DNA of 64,000 bases, taken from positions 78,676,713-78,740,712 of the forward strand of contig CM044310.1 in NCBI GenBank assembly GCA_024291935.2. The letters are read 5' to 3'. A program made the position numbers and the translations under genes. Positions 41,735-53,500 of this stretch are shown here, piece by piece. Position 1 is the first letter of the stretch. Every line of letters starts with the position of its first letter. The stretch comes from Okapia johnstoni (lineage: Eukaryota > Chordata > Mammalia > Artiodactyla > Giraffidae). The notes beneath the pieces were generated by a model. It saw only the letters and a program-made list of their open reading frames with translations. It was not told the origin of the DNA and did no database searches.

Positions 41735-42040
41735 TCTCTTTTTGCATTACAGAAAGAAGCTACAGTGCAATCCACAAAAGGCAATGGACCCAACTCCTGG
41801 GACTGCCTGCCAGACCCAAGTTACTGGGCTCTCTGACGCCAGCCTGTTGACTGTTTTGAAACAATGCAAAAAGAAAGAATACAGGATCCTTACATGTTTG
41901 CTCTTTATCTCCAGCCTCTGACTTTGAGCCCCAACTGTGTGATCCCCTTGATTCCCCAACACAGTTCTTGAGCACAAGCCTAGTGTGTTCTCTCCTCTGC
42001 CAGCTTGGGGATTAAAGCCATCTTTCTATTTCCTCCAAAA
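41735..42040 (+). mobile_element. Possible solo LTR or LTR fragment
   Basis: It contains a polyadenylation-type ATTAAAGCCATCTTTC at the right and a C/T-rich end. A related segment (GGCCACA..ATTTCTTCATGCC) occurs at both 39195-39235 and 42265-42300, suggesting repeated elements. The family is not identified. Confidence 0.3.
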
Positions 42041-42379
42041 AACATTTATTTCCACAGAGGTACAAGTTTCCTATATTCTTGTCCCTTTCTGCATTGTTTC
42101 AAAACAGTCAATAGGTTAATATTCTGAAAAGAAGAAAACTTAGTTATCAATGCAGACTGTAGATCAGGACAGCTAAAGTAGAGCAGGAATCAAAAGGCCA
42201 AAGAGAAAAAACTTTTTCTTATTTCACTGCAGCATAAGCAATAGCTTTAAAGTTTCTGTTGTGGGAAAAGGCCACAAGGAGACAGGATTTCTTCATGCCT
42301 TACTCCTTACAGTAACCAGAACCTTAGGGTTACTCCTGGTCCATGGTTTCTTCTGGCACATGACAGAAGCCTGTGTCTA

Positions 42380-42600
42380 ATTAATCCTTGTTCTTTTTTT
42401 TTAAACTTAATGTTTACTTCTTTTGGAGGATAGCTGACTTACAATATTGTGTTTGTAGGTGGAGAGATTCTTCATCAGTTATCCCCATACACATATTGAT
42501 TCATCTTTGCTTTTTTCACATACATGTTATTATAGAGTGTGTAGTACACCAGCTTTTCTAAAGTAGGTCTGTGTTGATTCTATATTCTATATGTATTTGA
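42380..42600. mobile_element. LINE-like decayed fragment
   Basis: T-rich start followed by GGAGGATAGCTGACTTACAA and a CACATACATG-containing stretch resembling LINE 3' ends. No coding capacity. Confidence 0.4.
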
Positions 42601-43079
42601 GTATGAATTAATCCCAACCTCCTAATTTATGCCTTCCACCTACAACTCCCCTTCGGTAACCTAAGACTATGAATGTATTTCACTTTTATAAAATAGCTCA
42701 TTGGTACCAGTTTCTCCTTCTGAAGTACTTCACTTACTATGATTGTTCTAGATTAATCTATGATTGTTCTAGATTACCCCTGCAAATGGCATTTTTTTCA
42801 TGGCTGAATCATATTCCATTCAGTTTAGAGGCCAAGGCATGCAGAATTTGCAAGGCTGACTACTAGAAAAAGATGTACAGAGGGAGAGCTTCAGAAACCT
42901 GCAGTGGGTCCCCTTGAGTATGGGTTGAGTACATGTGTGAAAAAAGTTACCCAAGGCTGGGGAAAGGGTCACCAGAAAAGAATGAGCAAAAAAAACTTCA
43001 CTCCTACCAGCCAAAGTGAAAAGACCTCATAATACATGGGGCACCAGATAGATTTCTGGAAAGGCAAAGAAAGGTATAA

Positions 43080-44300
43080 CTTGGTCCCAGACTATAAGCT
43101 GCTCTGAACCTGCCCAAACATAGCTTAAAAGCAAACACTGAAGGAATTCAACTGATTCCAAGTAACTGCATCCAGGGAAAAAAACAAAGCTAACACTATA
43201 AAGGACTGAAACAAATTACACAATAAAAGAAAATTCGTGATGCCCAGCATCCAATCAGAAATGAGCAACCAGCAAAGAAACAGGCGAATATGACCCGTAA
43301 CCAAGAGTAACACCAATCAATAGAAACAGACCCAGAAGCAACAGAGATGATAAAGCTATCAATAAGGATACTAATAGCTATTATAAATATGTCCTATATG
43401 ATCAAGAAACTAGAAAAAAATATAATCATGTTAAAAAGCAAAACAAAAGATGTTATAGTCACCCGGAAAAACCATCTTTGGATTAAAAAATATATGATAT
43501 CTGAAATGGGTGAGATTAATAGCAGTTTACGCTGTTTGGAAGAAGATTTTAGTAAACTTGAAGACATAGCAATAGAAACTATCCAAAGGGAAACACAAAT
43601 GAATAATGCATCAGTGACCTTAGGAACAAAATAAAACAGAGAAACATGTATCTAATTAGAGTTAAGGAAAGAGAGATGAGAGAACAGGACAGAAAAAATA
43701 TCTGAAAAAAATAAACTCACACAATGAAGAAGTACAATGAACTCCATGCAGAATAAATAAAAATAAAATAAAACAAATTAAAATTGACACAAAGATACAG
43801 GATAATGAAACTGCTGACTGACAACCAGTGACAGAATCTTACAAACAGTCTGCTTGCCAGAAATAACAGTGAGCAACATCTTGAAACACTGAGATACACC
43901 GTCAATTTAGAATTCTCTAATTAGAATTCTTTAAGCAGCAAAAAGTCATTTTTCAAAATTAAAGACAAAATACAGGCATTTTCAAACAAAACCTAGAAGA
44001 ATTCACTGTCAGCAGACATATACCTAAAGAAATGATAAAGAATATTATTCGGGTGGAATATGATACCAAATAGAAATCTGGATCTGTATAATGAAGAATG
44101 AAGAGTGCCAGAAATGGTCCGTACATTAATAAATACAAAAGACATATTTTTCAATCTTTCTGACAGCTAACAGTGTAAAGCAGAAATGACAGCAAAATAT
44201 TGAGGGGCTTATAACCTATGTAAGGGTAAAATGTTTGACAATAGCACAAAGGAGAGAAGGGAAAATGGACCTTACATATAAGGTGAGAAGACAGTTTATG
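43080..44300 (+). mobile_element. Old L1/HAL1-type ORF1 region
   Basis: A-rich sequence with decayed L1 ORF1-like content, for example ATGATCAAGAAACTAGAA and coiled-coil-like short frames (MIKKLEKNI, LEEDFSKLED). No intact frame. Confidence 0.55.
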
Positions 44301-44317
44301 TCTATTGTAAACTGTAG

Positions 44318-44510
44318 AGCAAGGGTCAGCAAATTCAGGCCATAGGACAAATTCATCTTGCTACTTATTTTGGTTCAGAAGCTAAGGACGTTTTATACAG
44401 TTTGGAAGCGGGTTTTATACAGTTTGGAAGCGGGTGGGTAGAAGGAGATATAAGATCATGTATTTATTATATGGTTCTTTACAGAAAAAGTTGCTGACGA
44501 TTGCCTGGAG
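44318..44510. mobile_element. hAT-type MER DNA transposon remnant
   Basis: The ends read GGGTCAGCAAATTCAGGCC and AAAAAGTTGCTGACGATTG, an inverted GTCAGCAA motif typical of short non-autonomous hAT elements. An internal 25-bp segment (TTTTATACAGTTTGGAAGCG) is doubled at 44391 and 44412. Confidence 0.55.
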
Positions 44511-44554
44511 CAGGAGCTTATCTTGGTACAACTGACATTTTTGGCTAAAATGTC

Positions 44555-44800
44555 ATTCCATGATGTGAGGGTACAGGTACACTGTCAGATTCGCATGTTT
44601 ACTGGCATCCCTGGCCTCTACCTAATAAACACCATCAGCACTCCACTCTAAGCTGTGACAACCAAAAATGTCTCCAAACACCATTAGCACTCCACTCTAA
44701 GTTGTGACAACCAAAAATGTCTCCGGACTTTGGCAAATGTCCTTTTGGGGTGGAGGTAAGAGGCCAAACTTGCCTCTGATTGAGAACTACTGCCCTGAAG
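44555..44800. mobile_element. MER5-like hAT element with internal 49-bp duplication
   Basis: GGCATCCCTGGCCTCTACC and TGTGACAACCAAAAATGTCT are characteristic of MER5-type non-autonomous elements. The latter block is duplicated in tandem, 44628-44676 and 44677-44725. Confidence 0.8.
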
Positions 44801-44871
44801 CAAAACTATAAAATATGTAATATATATTTAACATGTGTATATATACTAAGCCAATGGTAGAGATAAAATCA

Positions 44872-45135
44872 CCCTACTCCAGTACTCTTGCCTGGAAAAT
44901 CCCATGGACGGAGGAGCCTGGTAGGCTACAGTCCATGGGGTCACTAAGAGTCGGACACGACTGAGCGACTTCACTTTCACTTTTCCCTTTCATGCACTGG
45001 AGAAGGAAATGGCAACCCACTCCAGTGTTCTTGCCTGGACAATCCTGGGGACAGCGGAGCCTGGTGGGCTGCCGTCTATGGGGTCACACAGAGTCGGACA
45101 CGACTGAAGTGACTTAGCGGCAGCAGCAGCAGCAG
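44872..45135 (+). mobile_element. Bov-A2 SINE with CAG tail
   Basis: Two monomers in plus orientation with AGTCGGACACGACTGAGCGA and AGTCGGACACGACTGAAGTG, ending in (CAG)n at 45120-45135. Confidence 0.93.
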
Positions 45136-45188
45136 AGATAAAATGGATCTATTTTTTAAAAACATTAAAAAATCAATCCAAAAGAAGG

Positions 45189-45382
45189 TAAGTGAAAGTC
45201 ACTCAGTCATGTTCGACTCTTTGTGACCCGATGGACTATACAGTCTATGGAATTCTCCAGGCCAGAATACTGGAGTGGGTAGCCTTTCCCTTCTCCAGGG
45301 AATCTTCCCAACCCAGGGATTGAACCCAGGTCTCCCATATTGTAGTGGATTCTTTACCACTGAGCCACAAGGGAAGCCCAAA
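45189..45382 (-). mobile_element. Bov-tA SINE
   Basis: Reverse copy with CACTCAGTCATGTTCGACTC at left, GGATTGAACCCAGG (B box complement) and ACAAGGGAAGCCC at right. Confidence 0.92.
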
Positions 45383-45449
45383 AAGAGGGTAGGAAAAGAG
45401 ATAAAAAGGTTTCCAGAGAAGGCATAAAAAGCATGGACCATAAAAAAAA

Positions 45450-46280
45450 AAAATATTGATAAACTGGACTTGAAAAAACTTCTGCTGCTTAAATGGTACT
45501 ATTAAGAAAATTAAAGCCCACACTACAGGCAGAAAGGAAATATTTGCAAAACATGTATTTGATTAAAAATTTGCATCCAGAATTAAAAAAAAAAACCAAA
45601 AACCTTACAACTCAATAAGACAACCTTACTTGGGGGAATAAAATAAGCAAAAGATTTGAAAAGACACTTCACCAAAGATATAGAAATGGCAAGTAAGTAC
45701 ATGAAAAGATGCTAAACATCATTAACCATAAAGTAAATGCAAATTTAAAACACAATGAGCTATCACTGTACATCCGTTTAGAATACTTAAAAGAATGGCA
45801 ATACCAAGTGTTAGCAAAGATGTAGAGCCACTAGAACTTGCACAGACTGCTGGTAGGACACTCAACATCTACACAATGGAAAACTATGCAGCAATACAAG
45901 CGAACTACAGACACATGGAACAATATAGATGTATTTTAAGAGCATTATGCTAAGCTTAAGAAGATGGACACAAAAGACTATATACTGAGTCATTCTTTAT
46001 TATATATAATTCTAGGAAAAAGCAAAACTATGGTGACTGAAAGCAGATCAGAGGTTGCCAGGACCCAATGGGAGGCAGAGGGGATTGACTGCAAAGAAAA
46101 ATGAGGGAACTTTTATTAAAGATGATGGGGACTTTCAATATTGTGATTGTAGTAGTAGTTACATAACTACATGTTTGTCAAGACTCAAAAAAAGAGTTGT
46201 AGATTTAAAATTTATGATTTTTCATTATATCAAAGAAAGAGATAAATGCTAATTTTCAAGAAGATTTTGAAAAATACCTT
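45450..46280 (+). mobile_element. Old L1 3' end
   Basis: A decayed copy of the L1 ORF2 C-terminal region and 3' UTR (CATGAAAAGATGCTAAACATC, ATGGAAAACTATGCAGCAAT, CAGATCAGAGGTTGCC). It is much more diverged than the next element and has a different 3' end. Confidence 0.7.
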
Positions 46281-46377
46281 CAAAAGAGGAAGTGAGGCTA
46301 TATTTTCCTCTGGTGACTAGGAGGAAGAACAACTTGCTACAATACAGGATGGCTAGAAAATACTTCTAGTCAAATTT

Positions 46378-48270
46378 CAGAATAAAATACTTAGGAATAT
46401 ATCTACCTAAAGAAACAAAAGACTTATATATAGAAAACTATAAAACACTGATGAAAGAAATCAAAGAGGACACAAACAGATGGAGAAATATACCGTGTTC
46501 ATGGATTGGAAGAATTAATATAGTGAAAATGAGTATACTACCCAAAGCAATCTATAGATTCAATGCAATCCCTATCAAGCTACCAATGGTATTTTTCACA
46601 GAACTAGAACAAATCATTTCACAATTTGTATGGAAATATAAAAATCCTCGAATAGCCAAAGCAATCTTGAGAAAGAAGAATGGAACTGGAGGAATCAACC
46701 TGCCTGACTTCAGGCTCTACTACAAAGCCACAGTCATCAAGACAGTATGGTACTGGCACAAGGACAGAAATATAGATCAATGGAACAAAACAGAAAGCCC
46801 AGAGATAAACCCACGCACCTATGGACACCTTATCTTCGACAAATGAGGCAAGAGTATACAATGGAGAAAAGACAATCTCTTTAACAAGTGGTGCTGGGAA
46901 AACTGGTCAACCACTTGTAAAAGAATGAAACTAGAACACTTTCTAACACCATACACAAAAATAAACTCAAAATGGATTAAAGATCTAAACGTAAGACCAG
47001 AAACTATAAAACTCCTAGAGGAAAACATAGGCAGAACACTCTCCGACATAAATCACAACAGGATCCTCCATGACCCACCCCCCAGAATATTGGAAATAAA
47101 AGCAAAAATAAACAAATGGGACCTAATTAAAATTAAAAGCTTTTGCACAACAAAGGAAACTGTAAGCAAGGTGAAAAGACAGCCTTCAGAATGGGAGAAA
47201 ATAATAGCAAACGAAGCAACAGACAGACAATTAATCTCAAAAATATACAAGCAACTCCTGCAGCTGAATTCCAGAAAAATAAATGACCCAATCAAAACAT
47301 GGGCCAAAGAACTAAACAGACATTTCTCCAAAGAAGACATACAGATGGCTAACAAACACATGAAAAGATGCTCAACATCACTCATTATTAGAGAAATGCA
47401 AATCAAAACCACAATGAGGTACCATTTCTCGCCAGTCAGAATGGCTGCTATCCAAAAGTCTACAAGCAACAAATGCTGGAGAGGGTGTGGAGAAAAGGGA
47501 ATCCTCTTACACTGTTGGTGGGAATGCAAACTAGTACCGCCACTATGGAGAACAGTGTGGAGATTCCTTAAAAAACTGGGAATAGAACTGCCATGCGACC
47601 CAGCAATCCCACTGCTGGGCATACACACCAAGGAAACCAGAATTGAAAGAGACATGTGTACCCCAATGTTCATCGCAGCACTGTTTACAATAGCCAGGAC
47701 ATGGAAGCAACCTAGATGTCCATCAGCAGACGAATGGATAAGGAAGCTGTGGTACATATACACAATGGAATATTACTCAGCCATTAAAAAGAATACATTT
47801 GAATCAGTTCTATTGAGATGGATGAAACTGGAGCCCATTATACAGAGTGAAGTAAGCCAGAAAGAAAAACACCAATACAGTATACTAATGCATGTATATG
47901 GAATTTGAAAGATGGTAACAATAACCCTATATGTGAGACAGAATAAGAGACACAGATGCATAGAACAGTCTTATGGACTCTGAGGGAGAAGGTGAGGGTG
48001 GGACGTTCTGGGAGAATAGCTTTGAAACATGTATATTATCATGTGTGAAACAGAACACCATTCCAGGTTCGATGCATGAGACAAATGCTCAGGGCTGGGG
48101 CAAGGGGATGACCCAGGGGGATGGGATGGGGAGGGAGGTGGGAGGGGGGTTCAGGATGGGGAACACATGTAAACCCCTGGCTGATTCATGTCAATGTACG
48201 GCAAAGACCACTACAATATTGTAAAGTGATTAGCACCCAACTAAAATAAATAAGTTTATTTAAAAAAAAA
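46378..48270 (+). mobile_element. Young 5'-truncated L1 with target-site duplication
   Basis: It carries the ORF2 C-terminal part and 3' UTR, ending in a short A tail. One frame runs from about 46390 to the natural stop near 47906 with only one nonsense codon (46844-46846), so the copy is recent. Recognisable L1 blocks include [26 protein letters not shown] and [12 protein letters not shown]. Direct repeats flank it: tacttctagtcaaattt at 46361-46377 and tacttctggtcaaattt at 48271-48287. It is truncated in the reverse transcriptase region and cannot move itself. Confidence 0.93.
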
Positions 48271-48289
48271 TACTTCTGGTCAAATTTGA

Positions 48290-50238
48290 TTGAGTGCTAG
48301 TGATGTAGACCCTTGTAACAGAAAATATACACCTAGCTAGAGATTATCAGACAGTAGCTTTTAAGCCAGAGGGTCAACTATAGGCAAACATGGGAATTTA
48401 GCATGATTCCAACTAAGTGGGGAAAAAATGAAGTAGTCAATAGACACTATCAAGAGAACTTGCTAACCACTGAGAGAAAAAGAGTTCTACATCATAACAT
48501 ACATAAAACCAAATTACAGGTGGATTAGAAGTATAAATTTGAATAAGCCTACTTGTACTATAAGATAATATAAAATATTTTTATAAGCTTGTAATAGATA
48601 AGCCCTATGTAAACAAGTCACAAACTCAGAACAGTGGATTTGACTATACATTAGTACTTAATCTCAAGTAAAAACTTTTTCCATGTCAGTATTTTCACCT
48701 CAACTGTCATAACCCCCGAGGGCTCTCTCTATACTCCCTAAACTAAGTCATCTGAGATGCTCAATCCTCCCCAATAAGCAAAACGGACTCTGTGTAACTT
48801 AAATAAGAATATACTATGTCTATTCACTAACTTATCATTTGAACAAAAGTTAATATATAGTAAGGTTAGATTTAAACTAAGATAGAAATGAAATCTGAAA
48901 AACCATCATCCTATAATAAGGAACAAAGAAGGTATTAACTTTACTTACCTGGTCATTCTCTTGACACTCTAGTAAGTTACAAGAGAAAATAAACAAGATC
49001 TAAACTCTAAGATAAAATAGAAATTTAATCAGAAAACCAATTTGATCTTTTTAAGTTGAATAAATGGTTTTCAAATAAGAATTTAGCTCAAGTGACACAG
49101 AATTAATTAGTATTACTTTTGGAACAGGATTTAAAGGGTAAAAGAAAAATGCCTTGCAATGGTCAAACAAAAAATCTAACACAAATCCTTCCACACATTT
49201 TAGCATCTGAAAAATCAAATGACAACTTATTCAAATTTAAGAAACGATTTCTCTGAGAAAAAATTTTAATATTCTTTCTGAAACACTAAAATGATGTCAA
49301 AATACTGTATGTACTTCAAAGGATCACACAAGCACCATGGCCCATAATGCATTTGAAAAAATATTACACGATTCAATTTATTATTTCATCATTGTACTTT
49401 TAATCAGGAGGAATATTAATGTCACATATACTTTTTTTATAATATAAATACTTTTAAAAGCTGTATTTTACAATAAGATATCAAGAACATAGAGCTGATA
49501 CAGGTTTATAGGTAATCATTTTGCCTATGTAAGAAATCTGATCAGAGTATTTTATGGTGAAAGAAAAGCACCTTCTTTTTAATCATTCATATTCAGCAAC
49601 AGAGAAAATGCTCTATGTACACACTGGCTCTGAATAACATGCTTTATTCCTGTTTCAAACCTGCTATGCTATTGCTTTGATGATTACATAATTCAACATA
49701 AAAAGGCATTTCCACTCAAGATTCTCAATAACAAGCCTGACAAAGGCAGGTCACCTCCCAATCATAAAAGCTTTTATGCAAATATTACAAGTGTTATGCA
49801 AAAAAAGCATGGATATCAGTCTCACTATAACTGGGATCAAAAAGACAACTATAAGAATACTGCATACTGATACACACTACATTTTTGTGCACTCATCTTG
49901 CATTCTCTGCCTTTCTTCCTCATCTTTGAAGTGCTAAAGTATATTTATACTAGAAAGTTATTAATAGAAAATGTGGGAACTATGTATTTGAGAAAGCAAG
50001 AATTTCTGGATAAGAATCTCCAAATATTTTCTATTTTATGTTTTTATGACCTTATAAAACAAAGAGAGAATGTTTTATGTGCAACACTTGCAGAGAGAAA
50101 TAAAGCTACATTTCACTCAAATCCAACTGAATATACCAGGTACGAAATATAGACATGAAGCAAAGTATGATAGCAGCAGTGATTCTTGGGGGCAACGTGC
50201 AAAATTCAATATTTTGCTATCTATTTACATCACAGTGG
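48290..50238. other. AT-rich interval including the SHCBP1 3' UTR
   Basis: No coding exon is seen. The right part, downstream of the SHCBP1 stop on the minus strand, should contain its 3' UTR. A candidate AATAAA (minus) lies at 49643-49648. Confidence 0.5.
49643..49648 (-). terminator. SHCBP1: SHCBP1 polyadenylation signal candidate
   Basis: AATAAA on the minus strand about 590 bp after the stop codon. Other AATAAA copies occur in this AT-rich stretch (for example 49377-49382), so the choice is tentative. Confidence 0.35.
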
Positions 50239-50564
50239 TCAAAAAAGAAATGTGCCAAAACTTCCTTTCCCATTCCACTTGAACTGGTTCCCCACAATTG
50301 AAACAAACATCTCCTGTGACATTAAGTTGTCATCAGCTTGTGTGATCCCCAGTTCACTCAACCTTTTCTTCTTCATCTGGCCTTTTTGTGTGGAGGCAGC
50401 AACTAGTTCATTTACAATTTCACAATTGCCTTCAACTTGCTCAGAAAGGTCAGCTCTCGCATAAAGCTCCATTTTACCAGTTGCACATTGAATCAGCTCT
50501 TCCAGATCCACTCTTTCAGCTACATCTGCCTCTCCACTTGTCAGAACTTTAAGTGCTTTATTTT
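50239..50564 (-). CDS. SHCBP1: SHCBP1 last coding exon
   Basis: It begins with two bases completing a Glu codon, then [18 protein letters not shown] and ends [15 protein letters not shown] at 50241-50239. The acceptor on the minus strand is the T-rich tttgttttttcag|AAA. Confidence 0.96.
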
Positions 50565-53500
50565 CTGAAAAAACAAACAAATTATAACAAATTGAGTTAA
50601 CTATACAAACTAACCCAACTAAAACATGTATTTCTACAGTCTATCAGAGCTTTCAAATTTTTTCTGTCAAGGGGTCCTGCATCGTTTGATTGGACTTTCC
50701 AAACTCTCTGCCATAAGTGTCTCAACAAGCCATTGTCTTAATTGTCAAGTACTCTTGCCTGGAAAATCCACTCCAGTACTCTTGCCTGGAAAATCCCATG
50801 GATGGAGGAGCCTGGTAGGCTGCAGTCCATGGGGTCACGAAGAGTTGGACACGACTGAGCGACTTCACTTTCACTTTTCACTTTCATGCACTGGAGAAGG
50901 AAATGGCAACCCACTCCAGTATTCTTGCCTGGAGAATCCCAGGGATGGCGGAGCCTGGTGGGCTGCCGTCTATGGGGTTGCACAGAGTCGGACACGACTG
51001 AGGTGACTTAGCAGCCTGACCTTCATACAGGTTTACCAACTTCGAATTTTCTCTTTTTATCCTAGATCTCATTCATTCAACAGACCTCTCCTGGATAGTT
51101 ACTAAGCACTGTATTAGAAGCTAAATACAAAGATAAACAGAACAGTACTAGTACTTTAGTTTCCCTAAAGGAACTCCTAATTTAGCAGCTTTATAAGTGA
51201 TTGCCTGTGATAGGCAGAATTCTAGATGGCCCTGTGATGCCTGCCCCTTGTTACTTTCATGACTGTTAAATGGTAAAAGGACCTTGCAGATGTAATTAAG
51301 GTTACTTATCAGTTGACCTTAAGAAAAGGATATAACTCAGGTATTCCTAACCTAATCATATGAATCCTTTAACAGCAAGGTTTTCCCTGGCTAGATGAAG
51401 AAGAGGAAAGCATAAAGAGACTTAAAGCGTGAGAAAGATTTGAAGCATGAGAGATTTGCTTTGAGGGAGGTCCTCTGTTGCTGAAATGGAGGGGGTTGTG
51501 GGGCAATAACCCAAGAGTGATTCCCTAAGAGCTGAGAGCAACCCCTAGCCAACAGCTGGCAACAACAACAACAAAAGGGATCTCTGTCCTACAACCTCAA
51601 GGAAATTGATTCTGCCAACAACATAAGGAACTTGGAAACAGATTCTCGCCCAGAGCTTTCAGATAAGGGGCCTGCCCAGCTGATACCTCACTTTCACCCT
51701 TGTGAGACTCTAAGCAGATAACCCAGCCAAGCTCACCTTAACTTCTGACCTATAGAACTATGGGGAGAAAAAGAACTAACAGATAGCTGGAGTGGACCTT
51801 GAAGGATGAGAAGGACTGCTCATTATCCTTTAAACATTCCTCACCCATGCCAAGGCATAATCCTTCTGCATGACTGAGATTTCATAGTGATCTGGGTCAT
51901 GGCTTGGAATTCAAGAATTCCCTGCAAATCAAAACCACAATGAGGTACCACCTCATGCTGGTCAGAATGGCTGCTACCAAAAAGTCTACAAACAATAAAT
52001 GCTGGAGAGGGTGTGGAGAAAAGGGAACCCTCTTACACTGTTGATGGGAATGCAAGTGAGCACAGCCACTATGGAGATCAGTGTGGAGATTCCTTAAAAA
52101 ACTGGAAACAGAACTGCCATATGACCCAGCAATCCAACTGCTGGGCATACACACCGAGGAAACCAGAATTGAAACAGACACGTGTACCCCAATGTTCATC
52201 GCAGCACTGTTTATAACAGCCAGGACATGGAAGCAACCTAGATGTCCATCAGCAGACAAATGGATAAGGAAACTGTGGTACATATACACAATGGAATATT
52301 ACTCAGCTATTAAAAAGAATGCATTTGAATCAGTTCTAATGAGGTAGATGAAACTGGAGCCCATTATACAGAGTGAAGTAAGTCAGAAAGAAAAACACCA
52401 ATATATTAATGCATATATATGAAATTTAGAAAGATGGTAATGATGACCCTATATGTGAGACAGCAAAAGAGAAACAGATGTAAAGAACAGACTTTTGGGC
52501 TCTGTGGGAAAAGGTGAGGGTGGGATGATTTGAGAGAATAGCATTGAAACGTGTATATTATCATATGTGAAATAGATTGCCAGTCCAGGTTTGATGCATG
52601 AGACAGGGTGCTCAGCGCTGATGTACTGGGATGACCCTGAGGGATGGGATGGGGAGGAAGGTGGGAGGGGGGTTCAGGATGGGGAACACATGTACACCCA
52701 TGGCTAATTCATGTCAATGTATGGCAAAAACCACTACAATATTGTAAAGTAATTAGCTTCATATTAAAATAAATAAATTAAAAAAAAAATTCAAGAATTT
52801 CCAACTGAGTTAGCTCAGCTTTGCTGCCAAGAAAGACAGCTGTCAGGGAGACATTTATTTTTACAAATAAAAAATAGAGGCAAACTCTATGATCCCCTCC
52901 AGTCAAATGCAGCTTTCAACCTGGCACATTCATTTTCCTGCCTCCATCCTTAAACGCTAAAAGGATTTGTTGGCAATAGCCTCCACTGCTAGTATATGCC
53001 CATCCTTATTCTATAAATTTAGAGAAAACCAAACATGATAAGGGAACTGCAGGACTGCAGAAACCACACATCAAGGCTTTGACCAGCTGACCGTGAAAGT
53101 TTCTTTCACACCTAGATTCCATATTATAGCTTTACCAAGTTCTCCATCTCTGTGCCTAAGTGTATGCTAGTTCTCTTTTTTTAAGGAGAAGATTTATATC
53201 TTTAATCAGAGCTTAATCCTGAAATAAACTAGGTCGAGTTTTTATTTCGAAAATTACTAAATATACCATACCTTCAGTTTCATCTTGGGCATCTTCTTGC
53301 AGGTCAGAGAAAATTGTAGGTTTCACCAAGACAACACCATAACCTTCATTATTATGTATGATATTATTCACCATGGATATTTTGGGAATGTCATAATGTT
53401 CATCTAAGAAGTCCTGTGACATTGAAAACAAATGTTTCAAGGAACTGTCACATTCAACACTGTCTGCTTTAAAAATCTTCTCACTTTTTTCAGGCTATTC

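Noticed and set aside
37600..45135. CTG/CAG triplet tracts as disease-type expansions
   Set aside because: Both tracts are the normal tails of Bov-A2 elements and are short.
46925..47908. 327-codon plus-strand frame as a host gene
   Set aside because: It is the C-terminal part of L1 ORF2, followed by the L1 3' UTR and A tail.
53213..53440. Start of a small protein at MKHLFSMSQ
   Set aside because: That part is intron before the acceptor at 53413; the SHCBP1 frame enters at DFLDEH.
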